From: Sphingobium sp. EP60837
GTDB lineage: Bacteria > Pseudomonadota > Alphaproteobacteria > Sphingomonadales > Sphingomonadaceae
DNA: 64,000 nt
NCBI RefSeq assembly: GCF_001658005.1
Contig: NZ_CP015987.1
Coordinates: forward strand, 248,001 to 312,000
Direction of reading: 5' to 3'
Shown: positions 1-7,381 of the stretch, piece after piece
How the letters are laid out: every line of letters begins with the position of its first letter
How positions within the stretch are numbered: position 1 is the first letter of the stretch
The notes under the pieces: model-generated
What the model was told of the DNA's origin: nothing
The model's database searches: none
What the model saw: the letters and a program-made list of their open reading frames with translations, nothing else
Program-made: the position numbers and the translations under genes

Positions 1-56
1 CCCTGACCGATCACCGCAACCTCGTGCGGCACAGGGCCGAATGGGCGTCGCTCCAT
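1..56 (-). CDS. Aldo/keto reductase, N-terminal fragment at window edge
   Basis: Only the first 18 codons are in the window; the gene continues past the left edge. The start ATG is the complement of 54-56, preceded by a GGAG ribosome site (CCGGAGATC). The reading begins MERRPFG and continues PHEVAVIGQG, which resembles the first beta strand of aldo/keto reductases (family pattern R-x-F-G ... V-x-x-I-G-x-G). These enzymes are usually soluble NADPH-dependent carbonyl reductases. The call rests on this short stretch only, so family is plausible and substrate unknown. Confidence 0.55.
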   Translation of the reverse strand, partial: MERRPFGPVPHEVAVIGQ

Positions 57-360
57 GATCTCCGGTCCCGGTGAAGACGGGCCCCGCTGCGCGGCGGCGA
101 GTCTCATGTGGTCACCGCCTGCGAAGACACCTGCTCAACCCGCAAGCCAATGAGAGTCTCGTTCGCCATCTCTCCAACTCCTACAACAAGACGTCCCATC
201 GAAATTCGCTTCATCTACCGCGAACGCTTCAACCCGCTAATTGTCCGCCCCGCGGCACGCTCTCGTTCGAACGGCGACGGGGACCGTACCCCCCCCTACT
301 CAAACTCGCCGTCGTGCAGGCTCTGGCTTGATCCGCACCGCACTCGCGGCGCCGTCCGTC
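57..360. other. Intergenic stretch, no gene recognised
   Basis: About 300 bases between the aldo/keto reductase start and the end of the ABM monooxygenase gene, both on the minus strand. Open frames are present on the plus strand, but their translations are arginine- and proline-rich and resemble no family. I see no convincing RNA gene or repeat. Confidence 0.5.
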
Positions 361-669
361 CTAGGCCGGCTGCTTCTCCGCGACGACATCAAGCTGTTCG
401 ATCGTGGGCTTCTCGAAAAGCAAACCCGTATTCTCACCAAGCGCTTTCCCGACCTCACCCGATAGGTGCGCCTGGCGCCCGTCTTCGTCGGGAAAGGCGT
501 CGAAGATCCCGAACGACGACGGTCCGAATTGGACTGCGAACCACCTGACGGTCTTGGGCTCGCCTTCGACGATCGACAGCCCCTGGTTCAAGAAGGCGCA
601 GACGTCGTCCTCCCTGCCGGGTAGTGCTTTGAAGCGTACCAGAACCGCTTTGCTGACCCGCGTTGCCAT
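361..669 (-). CDS. Antibiotic biosynthesis monooxygenase (ABM) domain protein
   Basis: A 102-residue protein with the small ferredoxin-like ABM fold: the N-terminus VLVRFKALPGREDDV and the later W-F-A-V-Q-F and IFDAFPDEDGRQAHL segments follow the family pattern. Members are dimeric, cofactor-poor quinol or haem-associated monooxygenases, or have no known activity. The start is supported by GGGAGATG eight bases upstream. It is the last gene of a minus-strand series with the GlcG/HbpS-like gene (40 bases upstream) and the alcohol dehydrogenase. The specific substrate cannot be read from sequence. Confidence 0.8.
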   Translation of the reverse strand: MATRVSKAVLVRFKALPGREDDVCAFLNQGLSIVEGEPKTVRWFAVQFGPSSFGIFDAFPDEDGRQAHLSGEVGKALGENTGLLFEKPTIEQLDVVAEKQPA

Positions 670-709
670 CTTGCATCTCCCATTTGCTTAGTTCGTGTTG
701 TCGCGATGA

Positions 710-1123
710 TCAGAACGTGGCTGCGGCCGCCTCGGCGACCGTCTGGTCCTGCTCGCCGCTGCCTCCGCTCACTCCCACCGCCCCGACGACCTGGCCGTCC
801 TGGCGAAGCGGGATGCCGCCGGCGAAGATCATCACCCGGGCATGGTTGGAGTTCTGGATGCCGTAGAACTGCTCGCCGGGCTGAGCGTTCTCGGCCAGGT
901 CCTTGGTGGCGATGTCGAAGGCGCGCGCCGTGACGGCCTTGTTCATCGAGATGTCGACGCTGCCCACCCACGCATGGTCCATGCGGATGTGAGAGACGAG
1001 GTTGCCGCCCGCGTCGACCACGGCGACGTTGCTCGGCGACCCAATCTCGTCGGCCTTGGCCTGACCGCCGGCGATCACGCGCTGAGCGTCTTCGAGCGAT
1101 ACGGATTCTTGCGTGATGGTCAT
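710..1123 (-). CDS. GlcG/HbpS family protein (DUF336)
   Basis: A 137-residue protein matching the GlcG/HbpS family: VAVVDAGGNLVSHIRMD near residue 33, a central KAVTARAF segment, and the glycine-rich C-terminal GQVVGAVGVSGGSGEQD. Family members bind haem or act as poorly defined accessory proteins to oxidative pathways. No signal peptide is visible, so it is probably cytoplasmic, unlike secreted HbpS. A GAGGA ribosome site precedes the ATG. Its position between an alcohol dehydrogenase and an ABM monooxygenase suggests one redox operon; the role is inferred. Confidence 0.82.
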   Translation of the reverse strand: MTITQESVSLEDAQRVIAGGQAKADEIGSPSNVAVVDAGGNLVSHIRMDHAWVGSVDISMNKAVTARAFDIATKDLAENAQPGEQFYGIQNSNHARVMIFAGGIPLRQDGQVVGAVGVSGGSGEQDQTVAEAAAATF

Positions 1124-1296
1124 GGCGTAGTCCTCGGGTTAACTGCTTGAATCACCACCCAACTCTTTGTTGGTCGTCCATTGGTCATCTCCCTAAAGCG
1201 AGGCGGCTGACGCAGCCCAACGCGCGAAGCCACCATCCGGCTTGCCCATTCACCAGCCCTGCGACTGATTGAGAGCGGGGCGTATTCCAGCGAAGC

Positions 1297-2472
1297 CTAA
1301 GGCCGCAGCACGACCTTGATCACCCCATCCTCTTTGTCGCGGAACTTCTTGTACATCTCGGGAGCGTCCTCGAGGCTCGCCGGGTGAGTGATAACAAAGC
1401 TCGGGTCGATGTCGCCGGCCTCGATCCGCGCAAGCAGCGGTTTGGTATAGGCTTGGACGTGGGTCTGGCCGGTCTTGATCGTCAGCCCCTTGTTCATCAT
1501 CGCGCCGATCGGGATTTTGTCCCCCATGCCGACGTACACGCCCGGGATTGATACCGTTCCGCCCATCCGGCAGCTCATGATCGCCTCTCGCAGCACGTGG
1601 ACGCGATCGGTCGCTAGAAAGGTCGCAGCTTTCACGCGGTCAAGGACCGCATCGGCCGAACCATGGCCCGAAGCTTCACAGCCGACTGCATCGATGCAAC
1701 TGTCAGGGCCGCGGCCTTTGGTGCGATACTGCAGCTCGTCGTAAACGTCGACTTCACTGAAGTTGATTGTCTCGGCGCCGCCGGCCTCCGCCATCGACAG
1801 CCGCTCGGGCACCTCGTCGATTGCTATCACCCGACCGGCGCCCATCATCAGGGCTGACCGGATCGCAAACTGACCGACCGGACCGCAGCCCCAGATCGCG
1901 ACGGTATCACCGGGCTCGATCTGCGCGTTCTCGGCCGCCATGTAGCCGGTGGGGAAAATGTCCGACAGGAACAGCGCCTGTTCGTCGGTGACGCTGTCGG
2001 GGACGATGATCGGTCCGACATCCGCCATGGGCACACGCAAATACTCGGCCTGGCCACCACAATAGCCGCCAAGCATGTGGCTGAAGCCAAACAGGCCGGC
2101 GGGCGAGTGGCCCATAGCCTTTATGGCGATCTCGGCGTTGGGATTGGTTGTGCAACATGCCGAGAAGAGCCCCTTCTTGCAGAACCAACACTCTCCGCAA
2201 GAGATAGTAAAGGGCACGACCACCCTGTCGCCGATCTTCAGATTGGTCACTTCGGACCCGAGCGCCACGACTTCACCCATGTTCTCGTGGCCCAGGATGT
2301 CGCCTGCCTCCATTGTCGGCTGGTAGCCGTCGAGCAGATGGAGGTCGGAGCCGCAGATCGCGCACGCGCTGATCTTGATGATTGCATCCCGCGGATGCTT
2401 GATCTCAGGGTCCGCGACGGTGTCGACGCGCACGTCGCCTTTCCCGTGCCAGCAAAGTGCGCGCATGGTCAT
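1297..2472 (-). CDS. Zinc-dependent alcohol dehydrogenase (MDR superfamily)
   Basis: A 391-residue medium-chain dehydrogenase related to the glutathione-independent formaldehyde dehydrogenase type. Catalytic zinc residues are visible as C40 and the GHE motif at 61-63. The structural zinc loop has four cysteines at 92, 95, 98 and 106. A Rossmann motif (WGCGPVGQ, about residues 194-201) precedes an acidic residue in VIAIDE, consistent with NAD use. It probably oxidises a small alcohol or aldehyde adduct in the cytoplasm. The start has a second in-frame ATG two codons on, and the ribosome site is weak. A dyad lies about 90 bases upstream (2558-2580). Substrate is not determinable. Confidence 0.88.
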   Translation of the reverse strand: MTMRALCWHGKGDVRVDTVADPEIKHPRDAIIKISACAICGSDLHLLDGYQPTMEAGDILGHENMGEVVALGSEVTNLKIGDRVVVPFTISCGECWFCKKGLFSACCTTNPNAEIAIKAMGHSPAGLFGFSHMLGGYCGGQAEYLRVPMADVGPIIVPDSVTDEQALFLSDIFPTGYMAAENAQIEPGDTVAIWGCGPVGQFAIRSALMMGAGRVIAIDEVPERLSMAEAGGAETINFSEVDVYDELQYRTKGRGPDSCIDAVGCEASGHGSADAVLDRVKAATFLATDRVHVLREAIMSCRMGGTVSIPGVYVGMGDKIPIGAMMNKGLTIKTGQTHVQAYTKPLLARIEAGDIDPSFVITHPASLEDAPEMYKKFRDKEDGVIKVVLRP

Positions 2473-2557
2473 TTTCCGATCATTTGGCTGGGGGCGGAGC
2501 GCCGACAGGTATCGAACTAACCCCTCGGCCGCGGGAAAGGGACCAATAAATGCGTTG

Positions 2558-2580
2558 GAACGAAAATCTTATTTTGGTTC
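2558..2580. promoter_or_regulatory. Dyad symmetry upstream of alcohol dehydrogenase
   Basis: GAACGAAAAT and ATTTTGGTTC flank a 3-base centre: ten-base arms with one mismatched pair. It sits 86 bases upstream of the dehydrogenase start in a 447-base gap (2473-2919) that otherwise shows no recognisable gene. A regulator-binding site is plausible; the regulator is unknown. Confidence 0.35.
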
Positions 2581-2919
2581 GAGGGGAATCGCTTTGAACC
2601 ACCATTTCTGTTGACGGAAATGATATCGCTTCTGTCCGCTTTCAGGCGATCGGTGACGGAGTTTCAACGACCGCGACTAGGGCGCATTGCCGATCTTCCG
2701 CTTCGACCAGCGCGATCGGCAGCATCCGTAATTTGTGGACATCTCAGGGAACGCTTGTGTCGCTTGGAAGCAGACGGCAGATTGTTCTTATGGCAGAAGC
2801 ACAATCCTACGCAGGCATGACCATCAATGAACGCCAATCGCCATAAGCGCTCACTCACCCTAGTGCGCCTTGGAAGCCTGATCAATGACGGGCGGTGATG
2901 GCATGGCGCGCGAAGCCGA

Positions 2920-3558
2920 TCAATTATTCTCTCGTATATCTACGATTGCACGCGCAGTACGCCGCAGCACAAGCTTGAAGTTCGCGACTTCCGCTGGATC
3001 TTCGGGGCGGTAAGGCCTCTGGTCGCCCAATTGCTCGGGATTGCAAACGTAGTGAAGGATGCTACCGCTCAGCAGATTGACTAGATGCATTGAGCTCGCC
3101 TCCGCGAATTTCCCAGCCGCGATGCCTTCCTGAATGATATCGCGGAAGAGCTGTAGCGCGCCTGCCGAATAATCTGGTGAATGTTCTTCGGGATGCGCAG
3201 CATTGGCGCAATTGCGCAGAATAAGCCGAGCAGCTGTAGGGCGCGATACCATATAATCGACCCACCCATCGACCAGCAGCATGAGACGTTCCCAAGGATC
3301 TTCGGCTCCGTCGAGCCTCTCATAGGTTAAACGGATCAGGCTGCTGTGAATGTCGGCGAAAATCGCGGCGTACAGCTCCTTTTTGTTGCGAAAGTAATAG
3401 AAAATCGCTGCTCGCTTAATGCCGATTGTGTCCCCAACCGCTTCTAGCCGAGTTGCCTCATAGCCCAGCTCAGCGAATGCCTTTTCCGCATTCTCCAGAA
3501 TGCTCTGCCGGGTGAGTTCGCCCTTGTTGAGCTTCATGTCAGGTTTCAGAGTTGTCAT
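2920..3558 (-). CDS. TetR/AcrR family transcriptional regulator
   Basis: A TetR-type repressor of about 212 residues. The N-terminal helix-turn-helix is clear: RQSILENAEKAFAELGYEAT, then AVGDTIGIKRAAIFYYFRNKKELY. The remainder is the helical ligand-binding domain, with no recognisable ligand signature. The frame also opens upstream with TTG at 3594, but the ATG at 3558 is the more likely start because the HTH begins soon after it. It is divergent from the DUF1214-TonB receptor-oxygenase operon. Two copies of a 14-base site flank the intergenic region, so it probably controls that operon and itself. The inducer is presumably the catabolic substrate. Confidence 0.9.
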   Translation of the reverse strand: MTTLKPDMKLNKGELTRQSILENAEKAFAELGYEATRLEAVGDTIGIKRAAIFYYFRNKKELYAAIFADIHSSLIRLTYERLDGAEDPWERLMLLVDGWVDYMVSRPTAARLILRNCANAAHPEEHSPDYSAGALQLFRDIIQEGIAAGKFAEASSMHLVNLLSGSILHYVCNPEQLGDQRPYRPEDPAEVANFKLVLRRTARAIVDIRENN

Positions 3559-3598
3559 CAGCGAATATGTGGCAGCCGCTTCAGAAAATGTCAAATTA

Positions 3599-3612
3599 AC
3601 TTTCGAGCAAGT
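3599..3612. promoter_or_regulatory. Candidate TetR operator, copy 1
   Basis: ACTTTCGAGCAAGT, with ACTT-N6-AAGT symmetry, lies 41 bases upstream of the tetR start. A near-identical site occurs at 3739-3752 beside the divergent operon. Each is followed or overlapped by the same CGATTTAAACT word in opposite orientations. The shared spacing and symmetry suggest one repressor binding both promoters. Confidence 0.5.
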
Positions 3613-3738
3613 CGATTTAAACTCCAGGATGCTGGAGCGGCGGTTTCCATAATCCGCTGGCTCAGCTGCGCAGAGGATGACAGAAAAATGCGCTACCCCA
3701 CGGCGGATGAAACGGAGAAAGGCGGCACCGTAAAAACT

Positions 3739-3752
3739 ACTTGCGAGTAAGT
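3739..3752. promoter_or_regulatory. Candidate TetR operator, copy 2
   Basis: ACTTGCGAGTAAGT differs from copy 1 at two positions and keeps the ACTT-N6-AAGT symmetry. It lies about 105 bases before the start of the DUF1214 gene, where a promoter is expected. Confidence 0.5.
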
Positions 3753-3856
3753 TTAAATCGGATCATGTAGGCTTATCGCCAATGAGAGCGGAGTCGCACG
3801 CCAGGGATGTCTGCCGAAGTGATCCGCGCTGCGCTGAACCAGGAAGGATAGCTGAA

Positions 3857-5158
3857 ATGGACATGGAGACGGCAGGCCTGAACACCGGGCTGTCACGGCG
3901 GGGCATGCTGGCAGGAAGCGGCACACTGAGCCTTTTGTCGGCGATAGAGTTGGCGATCACACCGGCGCACGCTGCCGACGTTAAAAGCGATGCTGCGATG
4001 TTGAAGGTGTTTGAAGCAATGATGGCGCGGATTTCCAGGGTTGCGGAAACTGCTTTTGCGCGGAGTACGGCGCAATATCCTAACGCCCGCGCTGCAGGTC
4101 TGCTACATATACTCAACAACATATCCCTCGGGCTGTCGATGAATTTGCACAACGACGATCCGATGAATCCCGACCTATTCCACTACTTCGATCCGTCGCG
4201 AAAGCAGGGCGGAGACAATTCCGATGCACTCTATCTTGGCGCGCCGATTGATGGCCGTCAGGAATATCGCGTTCGTGGTAATCGTGGGTCGGCGAAGCAT
4301 ATTTCTTTCACCACCGTGAACCGCGGACCCACTCCTTGGGGCGGTGGAATGGGCGCCGCACTGTTTGGGCGGGACATGAAGGCAGATCCTGATGGCAACT
4401 TTGAACTCATGCTCAGCGCCCGTGAGCATTCCGGAAACTGGCTCAAGCTTGGCCCAGACGTTTTCCGGCTGACGATCCGTCAGTTCTTCGCGGACTGGGA
4501 AAATGAACGTCCGATGGTAGCAAGGATTGAGCGGCTTGGCCCCCCAGCCCCGCCACCCGACATGTCTGCGGACCGGATCATGGCAGCGCTCGACGAGACG
4601 ATCGGCTGGCTCGAGAATACCGTCGTGTTCTGGCAAAATATGATCGATCTCTTTCGTAAGACGCCAAACCAGTTCATCGACTGGCGCAAGATCACCGGCG
4701 ACAAAATGAATGCTACCCCCGGAGGTGATCCGGCCTGCTGCTTCTGGAAGGTGCCAAAGGGCAAGGCGCTCATTCTGCGTACTAAACCGCCCCAGTGCGA
4801 ATTCTGGAATATCGAGTTCACAAATCCCTGGTGGGAAACGAATGACTACCGCTACCGCCATACTGGCATCAACGACCACACCGGCGTGCTCGAAGAAAAT
4901 GGCGAATTAATTGCGGTTGTCGCACACGACGATCCCGGATTACCCAACTGGTTCGATCCGTCGGGACATACTGAGGGAATGATCGGGCGGCGCTGGATGT
5001 TTGCCGACACCGCGACTTCGATTGAAACGATGCTCGTCGATCAGTCAACATTGCGCAAATATCTGCCGAAGTCGGTCAAGACGATCACGGCCGAGGGCCG
5101 GCGCGCTCAGTTGGAGCGCAAGAGAAACGGCCTATATCGCCGCTTTCACTGGTTCTGA
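3857..5158 (+). CDS. DUF1214 domain-containing exported protein
   Basis: A 433-residue protein. The frame opens earlier (3782), but AGGAAGG at 3841-3847 fixes the start at 3857. The N-terminus reads LSRRGMLAGSG, a twin-arginine-like signal, followed by a hydrophobic stretch ending at AHAAD, so it is probably exported to the periplasm. The C-terminal part (KALILRTKPPQCEFWNIEF to the end) matches DUF1214. DUF1214 proteins often sit in steroid and aromatic catabolic loci, but no reaction is established. It heads an operon with a TonB receptor 21 bases downstream and the Rieske-OYE gene, suggesting a role in handling the same imported hydrophobic substrate. Confidence 0.82.
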   Translation: MDMETAGLNTGLSRRGMLAGSGTLSLLSAIELAITPAHAADVKSDAAMLKVFEAMMARISRVAETAFARSTAQYPNARAAGLLHILNNISLGLSMNLHNDDPMNPDLFHYFDPSRKQGGDNSDALYLGAPIDGRQEYRVRGNRGSAKHISFTTVNRGPTPWGGGMGAALFGRDMKADPDGNFELMLSAREHSGNWLKLGPDVFRLTIRQFFADWENERPMVARIERLGPPAPPPDMSADRIMAALDETIGWLENTVVFWQNMIDLFRKTPNQFIDWRKITGDKMNATPGGDPACCFWKVPKGKALILRTKPPQCEFWNIEFTNPWWETNDYRYRHTGINDHTGVLEENGELIAVVAHDDPGLPNWFDPSGHTEGMIGRRWMFADTATSIETMLVDQSTLRKYLPKSVKTITAEGRRAQLERKRNGLYRRFHWF

Positions 5159-5179
5159 ATACAAATGGGGAGAGGGAAA

Positions 5180-7315
5180 ATGAAATACTCAGTCGCGATT
5201 TTGCTCGCTTCGGCAGCATATTCATCAAATGCGCTGGCACAGGATAGCCAAGTCGAAGATGGCAGTCTTCAGGAAATCATTGTTACTGCTCAGAAGCGGT
5301 CGGAATCTCTTCAAGATACACCTATCTCGATTGCCGCAATTGACAGTGCCGCGCTGGAGTCAAGGCGCATAGCCTCTCTCACCGATATTGCTGGAGGGGT
5401 GCCCAATCTTCAGCTTTCACCGCATCCCAACAGCGCAGTGTCGGTCAGACCGATCATCCGTGGTGTCGGTGAGCTTTCCAACAACATCACGCGCGACTCT
5501 CCCAATGCCATCTATGTAGATGGGGTCTATGTTGGTCGTACACAGGGTCTTGGCACCGATTTGGCCGAACTAGAGCGTATCGAAGTGCTGCGCGGTCCGC
5601 AGGGCACTCTATATGGCCGCAATGCCACGGGCGGCGCGATCAGTTTCATTACCAGGGCGCCTGAGCTGGGTGAAACCTGGGTAAAACAAGACATCGGCAT
5701 CGGCAACTATGACGCGTTCCGAGCGCGCACACTTGTCAACCTCGCGTTCGGCGATACCGTGGCTTTCCAGCTTTCTTATCTGAGGAACAGCCAAGACGGA
5801 TTCGTAAAGAACCTCGGGACGGGGGCACCACGTTTCGGTGACGTTGATCGTCATGCGATCCGCGCCGCCGCATTGTGGAAAGCTATGGACAACGTCGAAC
5901 TGCGCTACACTTACGACTCCGCGTGGATCAAGGACACATCTCCCTTCATTCAGCAGGTTCCCTTTTATCCGGCAGAAGCAAAGCGGGCGACACAAAGCAA
6001 TGCCGCCGTCCGCAATTTTCAGCCTAATGACACACAGGTGCAGGGACATAATCTGACGATTTCATGGGATGCCTCGGACACCCTCACCGTGAAGTCCATC
6101 ACAGGCTATCGTCGGCTCAATTCCTTTGAATATCAGGACTACCATAGCGGTGTTTTGGGGCTGTTCCCGATCTTCACGGTCAGTGACACCGTCAATCAGG
6201 AGCAGTTCACGCAGGAGCTGCAACTGATCGGTAGCGCGATTGACCAGCGGCTCAAATATGTCGCCGGCATCTATTATTTCACGGAGAATGGTGATGGCTT
6301 CAACACATCGGTGACGCCTGGTGGGCGCTCGACGAGCGCAGTGGATTTTAAGAACTCGGCCTACGCGGTTTTCGGTCAGGCAACCTTCACACCCGCGCTG
6401 CTTGATGATCGACTACATATTACTGTAGGCGCCCGCTGGTCTAAGGATAAGCGTGATGCCACGCTCGTGAAAACCAATTTCGCAGGGGTGGCGCCAGGCG
6501 TCGTCGCTATCAATGAGCATGGGCGCAGGAGTTTTCAGGATTTTAGTCCTACGGGCACAATCGCGTTCGACATCAATCGAGACGTGAACGTCTACGCTAA
6601 GCTCTCAAAAGGCTATAAGACCGGCGGGTTTAATCCGGCTGCCTCCTCGGCCGCGACCTTTGCACGTGGATTTGGTCCCGAAACGCTCATCTCCTATGAA
6701 CTAGGCCTCAAGTCCGAGTTTTTCGACCGGCGTGTTCGCCTGAACGTTGCAGCCTTTTACAATGACTATAAGGACATTCAGCTCAACGTCCTCGATCCGG
6801 TTAATCCGCGCGTCAATGATGTGCTGAATGCAGGAAAGGCAAAAATCACTGGCTTGGAAGTCGATCTCTCGGCGCGCATTTTCAAAGGTATGACTTTTTC
6901 GGCCTCCTATGGTCGTGTCAATCCCAAGTACAAAAAGGTGATCGACTTTACAGGAAATGATGTCACTAGTGGCTTCCACTTTACAAATGCACCAAAGAAC
7001 AGCTTCACGGTAGCCGCCGACTATAGCTCGCCGGAAACGGGCATCGGGAAATTTGACGTCAACGTTAATTACGCCTGGCAAGATCGCTATACCGCTATCG
7101 CCAACGATCCCCGATATATTGTCGGTTCGAACGGCCTACTCGGTGCCCGCATCAGCCTGTCGAAAATTCCTGGCCTCGACGGCGTCAAAATCGCGGCTTG
7201 GGGCCGCAATCTCACCAATGAGAATTATTACGCGACCTCTTTCCCGGCTGGCGTCCCGAGCGCAATTTTTGGTGCCCCTCGCACCTATGGTTTGGACCTG
7301 ACCGTCGAATTTTAA
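5180..7315 (+). CDS. TonB-dependent receptor (OAR/sphingomonad type)
   Basis: A 711-residue outer-membrane receptor. The start at 5180 has GGGGAGAGGG just upstream and gives a standard signal peptide (MKYSVAILLASAAYSSNALAQ). A TonB-box-like segment QEIIVTAQKRSESLQDTP follows, then the plug domain with PNAIYVDGVYVGR and RIEVLRGPQGTLYGRNATGG. The barrel ends in the aromatic sequence LDLTVEF, typical of porin-like assembly. It lies 21 bases after the DUF1214 gene and 66 bases before the oxygenase, so it probably imports the operon's substrate. The ligand is not readable from sequence. Confidence 0.93.
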   Translation: MKYSVAILLASAAYSSNALAQDSQVEDGSLQEIIVTAQKRSESLQDTPISIAAIDSAALESRRIASLTDIAGGVPNLQLSPHPNSAVSVRPIIRGVGELSNNITRDSPNAIYVDGVYVGRTQGLGTDLAELERIEVLRGPQGTLYGRNATGGAISFITRAPELGETWVKQDIGIGNYDAFRARTLVNLAFGDTVAFQLSYLRNSQDGFVKNLGTGAPRFGDVDRHAIRAAALWKAMDNVELRYTYDSAWIKDTSPFIQQVPFYPAEAKRATQSNAAVRNFQPNDTQVQGHNLTISWDASDTLTVKSITGYRRLNSFEYQDYHSGVLGLFPIFTVSDTVNQEQFTQELQLIGSAIDQRLKYVAGIYYFTENGDGFNTSVTPGGRSTSAVDFKNSAYAVFGQATFTPALLDDRLHITVGARWSKDKRDATLVKTNFAGVAPGVVAINEHGRRSFQDFSPTGTIAFDINRDVNVYAKLSKGYKTGGFNPAASSAATFARGFGPETLISYELGLKSEFFDRRVRLNVAAFYNDYKDIQLNVLDPVNPRVNDVLNAGKAKITGLEVDLSARIFKGMTFSASYGRVNPKYKKVIDFTGNDVTSGFHFTNAPKNSFTVAADYSSPETGIGKFDVNVNYAWQDRYTAIANDPRYIVGSNGLLGARISLSKIPGLDGVKIAAWGRNLTNENYYATSFPAGVPSAIFGAPRTYGLDLTVEF

Positions 7316-7381
7316 GAAATTAGCTCGCTCGTGCGCGCATGGCGTGCTGGGCACGGGCGAGCTCCAATTGGGAAAATGATA

